Part shown: positions 52,875-61,314 of the stretch, piece after piece
Numbering within the stretch: position 1 is the first letter of the stretch
How the letters are laid out: each line of letters begins with the position of its first letter
NCBI GenBank assembly: GCA_965221625.1
Contig: OZ244903.1
Coordinates: 124,001-188,000 of the forward strand
DNA: 64,000 nucleotides
Direction of reading: 5' to 3'
Source: Bin127 sp965221625
Lineage (GTDB): Bacteria > Chloroflexota > Dehalococcoidia > Lucifugimonadales > Lucifugimonadaceae
The notes under the pieces: generated by a model
Databases searched by the model: none
Seen by the model: the letters and a program-made list of their open reading frames with translations, nothing else
Told to the model about the DNA's origin: nothing
Made by a program: the position numbers and the translations under genes

Positions 52875-53933
52875 TTGGATATTCGACGCGCTTTTTTGGC
52901 TGGCGCATCAAGTATGTCGATACTCGCTGTACTTCTTTGGTCGATGACGGTTTACGCCCATGAAGGCAGGAATGTCGGCGACTTCAACTTTGTCGTCGGT
53001 TTCGTACACGAACCTGCATACGAAGGCCAACTCAATGCCGTATCACTCAAAGTTTCGCGCGTCGCCGGGGACGAGCACCAGGGCATGAGCGTGGAGTCAG
53101 AGGAAAACGACGGCCACGAAGTCGACGTGATGACCCACGGTGCCCTCTTCATCTCCCCAAGCATCGAAACCGGTGAATCCTTCGAGTTCAGGATCACCGA
53201 CGACCTGTACGGCGTTGACGTACCGTACCACGTCCATCCAGGCGATCTTGAAGGCGTCCTCAGAGTTGCAAATCACTTCGAACCGAGCAGCGCAAATCTC
53301 ACCGTGATGATCATGGACGACGCGGTCAGCCCGGACGATCTACACGTCCACATCGGTGACACGATCGTGTGGATGAATCATCTTGATCTAAACGCCGTCG
53401 TCATGAGCGGACCGCTCTCCTCAATGGCTGCCGATGGTGGCGAAGAGACTGCGATGGACGATCCGGAACCGACGGGCGAACCCGTGCCCGGCCTAGCATC
53501 CACGTTGCAGGTCGAGGTGACACACCTCGCGACATCAACCGCGAAGGTGATGGATCTGACAGAAGTCTTCGGTAGTGAAGGGCACTACATCGCGGAGTTC
53601 ATACCAACGGCCCCGGGCGATTACCAGTTCCGCTTCTTCGGTACGATCGAAGGTCTCGAAGTGGACGAAACCTTTAACTCAGGGCCGGATACGTTCGACA
53701 CGGTAGTCGCCGCGGATGCAATCCAGTTCCCGATTGTGTTCGAAAGCGGCCGCGAAATCCAGAATGCTGCGCAAGGTGCCATAGACGCAGCGAGAGACAT
53801 CAAATTCGACGTAGAGGATGCAAAATCGGATGCAAACCTCGGTCTCATCCTAGCTGTCGGCGGCGGGGTCGCTGCTGTATTCGCATTAGCATTGAGCATA
53901 TCGGCGTTCTGGATCGCACGCCGTCCTCAATAG
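52875..53933 (+). CDS. Exported cysteine-free cupredoxin-like protein with C-terminal anchor
   Basis: Start TTG 52875 is chosen because GAGGAG lies seven nt upstream; the longer frame from 52806 is unlikely. Length is 352 residues. A signal peptide is followed by HEGRNVGDFNFVVGFVHEPA, a beta-sandwich segment related to the YtkA-like type. A stretch then resembles the C-terminal half of a cupredoxin (ISPSIETGESFEF to VPYHVHPGDLEGVLRV), with His where the copper Cys is expected. A segment like a cupredoxin N-terminal half comes after it (DDLHVHIGDTIVWMNHLDL). A final beta unit (HYIAEFIPTAPGDYQFRF) precedes a helix and a C-terminal membrane anchor (GLILAVGGGVAAVFALALS). No cysteine occurs. A periplasmic or surface metal-related role is inferred from the adjacent CopC-CopD fusion. 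Confidence 0.65.
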   Translation: MDIRRAFLAGASSMSILAVLLWSMTVYAHEGRNVGDFNFVVGFVHEPAYEGQLNAVSLKVSRVAGDEHQGMSVESEENDGHEVDVMTHGALFISPSIETGESFEFRITDDLYGVDVPYHVHPGDLEGVLRVANHFEPSSANLTVMIMDDAVSPDDLHVHIGDTIVWMNHLDLNAVVMSGPLSSMAADGGEETAMDDPEPTGEPVPGLASTLQVEVTHLATSTAKVMDLTEVFGSEGHYIAEFIPTAPGDYQFRFFGTIEGLEVDETFNSGPDTFDTVVAADAIQFPIVFESGREIQNAAQGAIDAARDIKFDVEDAKSDANLGLILAVGGGVAAVFALALSISAFWIARRPQ

Positions 53934-53967
53934 CCACAAATCGCACCGAAGCGCGTCGTCGAACTCA

Positions 53968-54159
53968 ATGCAAGACTCCTCCATCTCGGCCGTTATGTTG
54001 CACGGCAATGTCGGATACTGGGATGAAATCGGAACAGCTGTCGCTCTCGTCTCGATCGTCGTACTAGCCGGTTTTCTCGCTTGGTCAAGCGGCAACAAGC
54101 GACGGCAAGCACAACGTGAACGTCGCCTGCGCAAACAATCGCAGAAGCGGCAATCCTAG
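53968..54159 (+). CDS. 63-residue single-pass membrane protein
   Basis: A short outside segment (MLHGNVGYWDEIG) leads into one membrane helix (TAVALVSIVVLAGFLAW) and a very basic cytoplasmic tail (KRRQAQRERRLRKQ). Size and topology resemble small assembly or stabilising subunits of membrane oxidases and transporters. It lies between the cupredoxin-like gene and the CopC-CopD-cytochrome fusion, 14 bp before the latter, so a role as accessory subunit is a reasonable guess. Not assigned to a family. Confidence 0.6.
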   Translation: MQDSSISAVMLHGNVGYWDEIGTAVALVSIVVLAGFLAWSSGNKRRQAQRERRLRKQSQKRQS

Positions 54160-54173
54160 GCGCAAGGATTCCG

Positions 54174-56492
54174 ATGATCCCACGTCGGATGCCGTTTATT
54201 TCGACTGCGGCGGTCGCTGTCACGCTCCTCACTTTGGTCATCGGCATCGCCGTCGCTGCGACCGAAACTGCTTCCGCTCATGCCAACCAACTGCGCTCGT
54301 CTCCGGAGCCGAATCAGGAACTCGAAACGGCACCAGACCGCGTCATCATCTGGTACACCGAGCCAATCGAACCGCGGTTCAGCTCTATCTCGGTGCGCGA
54401 TGCCAAAGGCGCGGAGCATGTCACCGGCGAAACCACCTTCGACGCCACCGAGCCAACCGCCATGTGGGTCGATTTGGGTCCGATCCCTAACGGCACTTAC
54501 ACCGTCGTATGGCGGAACCTGTCTTCGGTAGACGGCCACAAGGTTAATGGTTCGTACCTGTTTGCGGTAGGAGAGGCGTTGGCCGCGAGCCCCGGCACCG
54601 TGGAAGATCTGCCGTTGGTACAAGCGCAGTCAGATCCGGCAATCAGATGGATCATCTACATCGGGATTGCAACCTTCGCCGGCGTACTCCTAATCGAAAT
54701 GCTCGTGTTGGCCCCGATCGCTAGGTCTGAAAGTTGGTTGGACCGACAAGAGTTCGCGCAGATTGTCAGCACTTATCTCGCCAAGATCGCCTTGATCGGC
54801 GTCGGTGCAGTTTTCGTCGCCCAGTCGGCACAGATCATTCAACAATCAGCCATCGTCTACGAGATTCCTTGGACGGTTGTTACTCCCGACCGTTTAATCG
54901 AGATCGCAACACAGAGCGAGTGGGGACGCTTCTGGTCTTGGCGTATCACCTTAGCGACAATCGGCGTAATGGCCCTATTCCTTGCGTTACGTTCACGCAG
55001 ACTTCACTCGGTTTCGAACGACGGATCGCACTTAGACGAGACGCCACTAACGACCGAGACGCCTTGGGGCATCGCGGCTGCAGGTGCCGGGGGCATCTAC
55101 CTCTTGCTGATCGCGCTCACGAGTCACAACGCAGCGACGCCGGCGGACGTTCGATGGATCGCAATCGCCAATGACTTGACGCACATGGTCGCAGCGACTC
55201 TTTGGATCGGTGGGCTAGTAGCGGTCTGGGTCGCAGCGAGAGCTTCTTCGCGAGACAACGTGAGAGGACGCGGGTCCGCACTCATCGAGCTCGCCAGACG
55301 GTTTTCACCCGTCGCCGTAGTCGCCGCCATTTCGCTTGTAGCAACGGGCGTAGTGTCGGCGATGATGCAAGTATCGATTCCACAAGCGATGCAATCCCCG
55401 TATGGAACACTGCTCGCATTCAAAGTGGCATTGCTCATGCCCCTAATCGCCCTCGCAGCCGTCAACCGTCAGTTGACCGCCGCTTCTCAAACCGCGATTG
55501 CAACACGGAGCAAAAGGCTCTACCGGTACGTCGGATTGGAGTTGATCCTCGCATTCGCCATCCTCGTCGCAACCGCCGGAATGGCAAGCCTTGAGCCGGC
55601 GCGCCAGTATGCGGAAAGACACGGAATCGGCATTGAGAACGAGGCGGCAATCGCCACTGAGATTGACGGAGCCGCCTTCGACGTGGAGTTGACGCCTGGA
55701 TCGGTCGGGAGTAACGCGTTGAACGTCGCCATCACTGGAGACGACGGATCACCGTCCACCTACGTGTCCGAAGTTCGCGCCCGTCTTAAGTTCCTCGAAG
55801 ACGATTTCGGCGAGTTGTTCGTTCCAATGGAGAAAACCGCGGACGGCAACTGGCTTATCGCTAACGTCAACATCGGGATCGCCGGTGCATATCAACTTGA
55901 CGTAGTTGCAGTCAGGACTGACACGTTCGACTCGAACCTGTCTTTCCGCTTCTCAGCCACCGCTCCAACCGTGGCATCGGGTTTGATCCGTCCTTCAACC
56001 GCCAGTGCCATAATCGCCTTCGGAATCATGATAACCATCGTCGGGGTCGCCGCGTTGGTAGCGATAATCACGAGTTCCGAATCTGAAAGCAAACTAACCT
56101 CAAGACTACCTAGGTTCGTGCCGTTGGCACTGATCGTTGCAGGAGTGCTAATCGCCGTCAACGTCGTGACGGTCGGAGTTGGCACCGCAAAAGATGTTGG
56201 CAGCAATCCGTTCCCGTTGGATCAGGAATCGGTCTCCATTGGAAGGCAGCTCTACCAGACGACGTGCGCAAGCTGCCACGGCGATACTGGTCGAGGGGAC
56301 GGTGCTGCTGGCCTACTACTCAATCCGCCCCCTGCAGACCTTGAGATCCACGTTCCGCTGCACTCCGACGCAGAACTATACAGCTTCGTCGCTGAGGGAA
56401 TTGAAGGGACCCCGATGGTTGCTCAGCTTGGCAACTTGACGCCCGACGAGATCTGGCACATCGTGAACTTCATCCGCACGATCTCAAACTAG
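54174..56492 (+). CDS. CopC-CopD-YtkA-like-cytochrome c fusion protein
   Basis: The 772-residue multidomain protein begins with a signal peptide to about residue 35. A CopC domain follows (mature start HANQLRSSPEP with the N-terminal copper His36; DGHKVNGSYLF with His122). Next come about eight membrane helices of CopD type, a YtkA/FixH-like beta domain (~525-620), two further helices and a class I cytochrome c domain. The heme site is CASCH at 698-702 with axial Met near 748 in EGTPMVAQ. The order suggests copper binding outside, membrane passage or redox handling, and electron transfer by the heme. The start follows AAGGA. Possible roles are copper uptake for oxidase assembly or copper-linked electron transfer; both are inference. 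Confidence 0.88.
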   Translation: MIPRRMPFISTAAVAVTLLTLVIGIAVAATETASAHANQLRSSPEPNQELETAPDRVIIWYTEPIEPRFSSISVRDAKGAEHVTGETTFDATEPTAMWVDLGPIPNGTYTVVWRNLSSVDGHKVNGSYLFAVGEALAASPGTVEDLPLVQAQSDPAIRWIIYIGIATFAGVLLIEMLVLAPIARSESWLDRQEFAQIVSTYLAKIALIGVGAVFVAQSAQIIQQSAIVYEIPWTVVTPDRLIEIATQSEWGRFWSWRITLATIGVMALFLALRSRRLHSVSNDGSHLDETPLTTETPWGIAAAGAGGIYLLLIALTSHNAATPADVRWIAIANDLTHMVAATLWIGGLVAVWVAARASSRDNVRGRGSALIELARRFSPVAVVAAISLVATGVVSAMMQVSIPQAMQSPYGTLLAFKVALLMPLIALAAVNRQLTAASQTAIATRSKRLYRYVGLELILAFAILVATAGMASLEPARQYAERHGIGIENEAAIATEIDGAAFDVELTPGSVGSNALNVAITGDDGSPSTYVSEVRARLKFLEDDFGELFVPMEKTADGNWLIANVNIGIAGAYQLDVVAVRTDTFDSNLSFRFSATAPTVASGLIRPSTASAIIAFGIMITIVGVAALVAIITSSESESKLTSRLPRFVPLALIVAGVLIAVNVVTVGVGTAKDVGSNPFPLDQESVSIGRQLYQTTCASCHGDTGRGDGAAGLLLNPPPADLEIHVPLHSDAELYSFVAEGIEGTPMVAQLGNLTPDEIWHIVNFIRTISN

Positions 56493-56503
56493 AGCGCGGC
56501 AAG

Positions 56504-57724
56504 TCAACTTACCGCAGCGGCACCAGAATCAATTAGCGCATTTGTCTCAGGGTCGGAGAACCCGGATTCACTCAATACCTCTCGGGTGTGCTGTCCTTGC
56601 AATGGTGCCGCCATACGGATTTTCCCCGGCGAACCGTAGAGTTTTGCGGCCAATCCGATGTTGCGAGTCTTTCCCACAGTCGGATGCGTCAACTCAACGT
56701 CCATATCGCGTGATTGGACTTGCTCATCTTCCCACACTTGTTTCATGTCGTAGATCGGACCGGCAGGAACACCCGCTTCACCCAGCATTTCATCCCAGTC
56801 TCGGGTCGTCCGCGTGCTGAACGTCTCCTCCAAATCTCGCTCAAGGGACTCTCGGTTCATCAGCCTGCCTGCGTTATCCGAGTAGCGTTGATCAGTCAGC
56901 AGGTCAGGCCTTCCGATGCATTGGCACATCCGCTCCCAATTCGACTGATTTGGTGCTCCGAGATTGATGTACCCATCCGCAGTCCTCAAGGCTTGATACG
57001 GTGCCGAAAGTCGGTGCGCGGATCCCAAAGGCGGCGGAACGGTTCCAGTCGCGAAGTAGGAAGCCGATTCCCACACCGTGTAAGCGAGTGCTGCCTCCGT
57101 GATGCTTACCTCCATGAACTGGCCTTCCCCAGTCTTGAGCCGATGAATATACGCAGATAGAATGCCGTATGCAGAATACAAACCGGCATTGAGATCCGCC
57201 ATCGGCACCCCTACCTTCACGGGAGGCGATCCCGGGATACCCGTGAAACTCATCACGCCGCTCATACCTTGTGCAACCAGATCAAATCCCGCACGCTCTG
57301 CGTACGGTCCAGTACGCCCGAATCCCGATATCGAGCAGTAGATGATGCCAGAATTCAGCGATTTCACCGTGTCATACCCGAGACCCAATCGCTCCATCAC
57401 ACCGGCGCGATAGTTTTCGATAATCACGTCGGCACCCGCCAGCAACCGCCGCATCGCCGCCACACCATCCTCGTGCTTGAAATTGAGTACGATGCTCCGC
57501 TTGTTGCGATTCATCGCTAGGAATGCCGCAGATTCGCCATTGAGGAACGGCGGTCCCATTCTGCGGGTGTCATCTCCGCCACCGGGTTTCTCGATCTTGA
57601 CGACGTCCGCACCCATGTCCGCGAGCAGCATAGAGCAGTACGGACCGGCGAGAATCTGCGAGCAGTCGAGGACCTTGATCCCCTCAAGGGGTGAAGGTAG
57701 TCCGCTGGGATTAGGCAACTGCAT
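56504..57724 (-). CDS. CaiB/BaiF (class III) CoA-transferase
   Basis: Transfers CoA between carboxylic acids through an aspartyl-CoA intermediate. The N terminus has GIKVLDCSQILAGPYCSMLL and ADVVKIEKPGGGDDTR; the catalytic Asp is in MADLNAGLYSAYG. Length is 406 residues, normal for formyl-CoA transferase/CaiB-type enzymes. Substrate pair unknown. In the same window are an oxalyl-CoA-synthetase-like ligase and an oxalate/formate-type MFS protein, which hints at oxalate or related dicarboxylate use, but they are not adjacent. Confidence 0.93.
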   Translation of the reverse strand: MQLPNPSGLPSPLEGIKVLDCSQILAGPYCSMLLADMGADVVKIEKPGGGDDTRRMGPPFLNGESAAFLAMNRNKRSIVLNFKHEDGVAAMRRLLAGADVIIENYRAGVMERLGLGYDTVKSLNSGIIYCSISGFGRTGPYAERAGFDLVAQGMSGVMSFTGIPGSPPVKVGVPMADLNAGLYSAYGILSAYIHRLKTGEGQFMEVSITEAALAYTVWESASYFATGTVPPPLGSAHRLSAPYQALRTADGYINLGAPNQSNWERMCQCIGRPDLLTDQRYSDNAGRLMNRESLERDLEETFSTRTTRDWDEMLGEAGVPAGPIYDMKQVWEDEQVQSRDMDVELTHPTVGKTRNIGLAAKLYGSPGKIRMAAPLQGQHTREVLSESGFSDPETNALIDSGAAAVS

Positions 57725-57782
57725 CAGCTGTCCACACTTCGAACCTTGAGAACGATTTCAGATGGCACCGATCCCGCCAAAA

Positions 57783-58928
57783 TCATGCCCCAGACATCTG
57801 GTAGATCTTACCCTCAGTCTTGATCGCCGGCGCGTGAACCATTCGCGCCCCGTGCATTTCGCGCAGAGTCTCGGCACCTACATAACCCATGCATACACGC
57901 AAAGCTCCCACCAAGTTGAGCGTACCATCAGACGACGATGACGGACCGAAGAGCAACTCTTCAAGCGAGTAGCGCACTCCTAGATCTATGCGCGTGCCTC
58001 TCGGCAACGACTCGTGCCAAGTCGCCATGCCCCAGTGCATTCCCTTGGCCGGTGCTTCCTCCGTTTTCGCAAACGGGCTGCCAATCATCACCGCATCTGC
58101 GCCCGACGCGATCGACTTGCAGACGTCTCCTCCGGTTCTCAATCCACCGTCCGTGATTATCGAGACGTAACGGCCAGTCTCTTCCAGATAGTGGTTGCGT
58201 GCAGCAACGCATTCCAGAGTCGCCGAAACCTGCGGCACGCCGATGCCCAACACTTCGCGGCTGGTGCACGCAGATCCTGGGCCGACGCCAACCAAGATTC
58301 CGTGCACGCCTTCTTCCATCAACTCCTTAGTCACGGAGTAGCTGACGGTGTTGCCAACCACTACCGGGATACCGAGTTCTCGCACCAGATCGGAAAGCTG
58401 CAAGCCGACCGGGCTATTGGCTGAACGATGCCTACGAGTGATGACTGTACCCTGCACCACAACCATGTCCGCTCCGGCCTCACCGGCCAACGGGGCATGG
58501 CGTTTCGCCGACTGCGGTACGAACGACGCGGCCGCCTTGCCTCCTCCCGTTTTGATCTCCTCCACGCGTTCGCCCACCAGCTGAGGATCGATCGGCTTGG
58601 CGTAGATCTTCTGCAACAGCTCCGTCGCCTCGCCTTTTGGAGCTTCGGCGACGTCTGAGTAGATTTGGTCAGTGTCTCGATATCGGGTGTGCAACCCATC
58701 CATATTCATCACCGCCAAACCGCCCATATCCGACATCTTGACCGCGAACCGAGTGTCGACGACGCTATCCATCGCCGAGGCCATGAACGGTACATCGATG
58801 CCTAAACCGTCGAAACTCGTCGACACATCCGTCATATCGGGGTTGATCGTTTCGTCGCCAGGAACGATCGCCACGTCATCGTAGCCGTACGCCGGTTGGA
58901 GTGGTTGGATTCCGTTGAATGAGTCCAT
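57783..58928 (-). CDS. GuaB3-family IMP dehydrogenase-related protein
   Basis: TIM-barrel protein of 381 residues related to IMP dehydrogenase and GMP reductase, without the CBS pair. It begins AYGYDDVAIVPGDETINPD. The nucleotide site includes ILVGVGPGSACTSREVLGIG, with the catalytic Cys after GSA. The phosphate-binding part is IITDGGLRTGGDVCKSIASGAD, and the flap region carries ESLPRGTRIDLG. GuaB3-type proteins occur in Actinobacteria, Cyanobacteria and Chloroflexota beside genuine GuaB; direction and cofactor use are not certain from sequence. It is separated by about 60 bp from the CoA-transferase on the same strand. Confidence 0.9.
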   Translation of the reverse strand: MDSFNGIQPLQPAYGYDDVAIVPGDETINPDMTDVSTSFDGLGIDVPFMASAMDSVVDTRFAVKMSDMGGLAVMNMDGLHTRYRDTDQIYSDVAEAPKGEATELLQKIYAKPIDPQLVGERVEEIKTGGGKAAASFVPQSAKRHAPLAGEAGADMVVVQGTVITRRHRSANSPVGLQLSDLVRELGIPVVVGNTVSYSVTKELMEEGVHGILVGVGPGSACTSREVLGIGVPQVSATLECVAARNHYLEETGRYVSIITDGGLRTGGDVCKSIASGADAVMIGSPFAKTEEAPAKGMHWGMATWHESLPRGTRIDLGVRYSLEELLFGPSSSSDGTLNLVGALRVCMGYVGAETLREMHGARMVHAPAIKTEGKIYQMSGA

Positions 58929-59150
58929 GTCCTCAGATGCTCCTTGAATGCAGTCTCAACAAACTCTCAGTCGGTCGCTGGCGGCGCGGTAAATCGCATC
59001 GTGAAACCCTGCAACCCGGTTGCCCAGGCCTGAAATTCGATTCGCAGTCTCGATGTGACACGTTGATGGCGCGATACTGGATTCAGTCAATTATCGCAGA
59101 AAAGCGGCGTAACGGCTAAACTCGCACCTCCGAAATCGGCACGATCTCAA

Positions 59151-60035
59151 TTGCTCAGCGAACCTCGAAACATCGGCGTCATCGGTGCAGGCAGACTCGG
59201 ATCCAGCTTGGCCGCGGCACCGATCTTTGCCGACCGAATCGCAGCACTCTCATCGCGTCGACCGGACCATCGCGATTGGTTGCGGAAGACTTTTCCCGAA
59301 GCTAAGGTTGTCGATACCCCGCAGCAGGTGGTCGATGCATCCGACGTCATCTTCATGACCACCAACGACGGAGCGATCAGGTCCGTCTGCGATGATTTGC
59401 TATGGGGCGAACATCAACAGGTCATCCACTGCTCCGGAGTCCTAGGGCCCGAGGCGTTGGCATCCGCCCATGACGCCGGCGCGGCAACCGCGATGTTTCA
59501 TCCTTTGCAGACCTTCCCGTCGCTCGCGACGCCCAAGCTTCTCGCACGCGCGACCTACGCAATCGACTGCGACGATGCCCATCTTTCGGCATGGCTCAAG
59601 GAGTTAGTAGAGGAACTCGGGGGAAGGCACATCACGATACGCGGGTACGGGCAACACGTCATCTATCACGCCTCCGCTGTGCTCGCTTGCGGTCTGCTTG
59701 CCGGATTGGTTGGCGTCGCTGCTGACCTGTGGCAAGCCATCGGTATCGGTCGTCAGGACGCCGTGGCCTTGCTATCGCCCATGCTAATCTCAACCGTCGA
59801 TCAGATCGCCAACGACGGCCTTCCCGCGGCTATGTCAGGGCCATTCGTCCGCGGTGATGTCGAAACGATCGGCAAGCACCTCGCCGCTACCTCCGAGCTA
59901 TCGCACGATACTTCCCGAGCATACGCCGCACTCGCCCTCGCACAGCTCCACATCGCATCTGCAAAAACTGACCTTCCCGATGACGTTGTCGCGCAAATCA
60001 AACGGATACTCTCAGAACATCTCGACCCAAAATGA
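59151..60035 (+). CDS. Rossmann-fold/DUF2520 oxidoreductase-like protein
   Basis: The 294-residue protein starts with a dinucleotide-binding motif (IGVIGAGRLGSSLAAA) followed by VIFMTTNDGAI. After HCSGVLGPEALASA and FHPLQTFPS comes the C-terminal helical DUF2520 domain (HVIYHASAVLACGLLAGL to GPFVRGDVETIGKHL). The family resembles ketopantoate reductase and 6-phosphogluconate dehydrogenase folds; activity is uncharacterised. Start is TTG 59151. Its stop overlaps the start of the following enolase-superfamily gene, indicating joint function. Confidence 0.85.
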   Translation: MLSEPRNIGVIGAGRLGSSLAAAPIFADRIAALSSRRPDHRDWLRKTFPEAKVVDTPQQVVDASDVIFMTTNDGAIRSVCDDLLWGEHQQVIHCSGVLGPEALASAHDAGAATAMFHPLQTFPSLATPKLLARATYAIDCDDAHLSAWLKELVEELGGRHITIRGYGQHVIYHASAVLACGLLAGLVGVAADLWQAIGIGRQDAVALLSPMLISTVDQIANDGLPAAMSGPFVRGDVETIGKHLAATSELSHDTSRAYAALALAQLHIASAKTDLPDDVVAQIKRILSEHLDPK

Positions 60036-61237
60036 GCAATTTTGATACCTCCTTCGTCATCCAGGACGTCAAAACCGCTCACCTCGCATTTCCTGATAAT
60101 GCTGGTTACTGGGAGCAGTATCGCGAGGTAGCAAGCGAGGCGTCTCCTGGCAGTTCGCCTCGATATGAGTTCAAACCCGGTTGGCAAACGGTTTACGCGA
60201 CAACCGTCGAGACGCCGCTCGTCAAGGTGAAGCTGGCCGACGGCAACTTCGGTTGGGGTGAATCGAACACCCCGATCGCACCGGAGATTGTCTGCTTGAT
60301 GCTCGACGCCGCAATAACTGAGATGGTCACGGGCAAGGAGTTCGAAAGCCCGACGCACCTTTGGGATTTCGTCTACGACTCCCAACGCGGGCGTGGCGTC
60401 AACTCCGGTTACTGGATGGACGCACTCGCGGCTCTGGACATCGCACTATGGGACGCCATTGGCAAGCGCAACGACGTTCCTGTCGCGGTGATGCTGGATG
60501 AAGCGTATCGATCCACCATCCCCGTCTACCTGTCCGGTCTGCGGCGTGCCACGATACAAGAACGGATTGACCAAGCAGCAAGTCTCATTTTCGAGGGCAT
60601 CAAAGGCGTCAAGATTTTCCAAAATGGCGACATCCCAGCCGCGCTCGCAGAGATCGACGCGTTGAAATCGGGCGCACCGAATATCGAACAATGGATGGTT
60701 GACACGCTTTGGATGTGCAACTTGGACGACGCCATGACAGCCAAGCGCGAATTCTCGGAGCGCGACCTGACATTCTTTGAGTGCCCGTTGCAACCCGAAG
60801 ACAGTGAGGCTCATCGCCAGTTGCATCTGGCCAAAGGAACCGCAATCGCTTTGGGCGAGCACTTCCGGACGCGCTACCAAATCGTGGACTGGCTCGAACC
60901 GACACCGATCTTCGACATCTACCAACCCGATATCGGGCGCACCGGCATCTCAGACTTCATTCGTCAGCGGGATTTGGCATACAGTTGTGGCATCCCAGTA
61001 ACGCCGCACATGGGCAACGGCGTATCGGTGTTCCAAGCTGCCACACTACAGTGCGCGGCGGTCTCATCGCCTGAACTCCTTCAGGAATTCCAAGGTGGAC
61101 TTTCAAACCTTCTTGGCGAGGCATCCGATACCGCTTGGTGCATCAGCGGTGGAGCATTCGAACTCCCCGATCGGCCGGGCGTCGGTGCCGAGATCGACGA
61201 GACGCGCATTGAGCAATTCATCGTGCGGCGCAGCTGA
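60032..61237 (+). CDS. Enolase-superfamily (mandelate racemase/muconate lactonizing) enzyme A
   Basis: The 401-residue protein has an N-terminal capping domain (VKVKLADGNFGWGES) and a TIM-barrel. Metal ligands are recognisable as Asp in WMVDTLWMCN, Glu in TFFECPLQPED and Glu in IALGEHFRTR. A C-terminal base His occurs in VTPHMGNGVS. In the position of the usual K-x-K catalytic motif the sequence reads IKGVKIFQ with a single well-placed Lys. The family abstracts a proton next to a carboxylate, for example in sugar-acid dehydration or racemisation; substrate unknown. Translationally coupled to the DUF2520 gene. Confidence 0.87.
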   Translation: MSNFDTSFVIQDVKTAHLAFPDNAGYWEQYREVASEASPGSSPRYEFKPGWQTVYATTVETPLVKVKLADGNFGWGESNTPIAPEIVCLMLDAAITEMVTGKEFESPTHLWDFVYDSQRGRGVNSGYWMDALAALDIALWDAIGKRNDVPVAVMLDEAYRSTIPVYLSGLRRATIQERIDQAASLIFEGIKGVKIFQNGDIPAALAEIDALKSGAPNIEQWMVDTLWMCNLDDAMTAKREFSERDLTFFECPLQPEDSEAHRQLHLAKGTAIALGEHFRTRYQIVDWLEPTPIFDIYQPDIGRTGISDFIRQRDLAYSCGIPVTPHMGNGVSVFQAATLQCAAVSSPELLQEFQGGLSNLLGEASDTAWCISGGAFELPDRPGVGAEIDETRIEQFIVRRS

Positions 61238-61314
61238 GACTGGCGAAAGAACGATTTCGCTTCCTCCCGGTAGCTGAAGTCATCCCATACATTCGATTCC
61301 GCCATCACGTCTCT

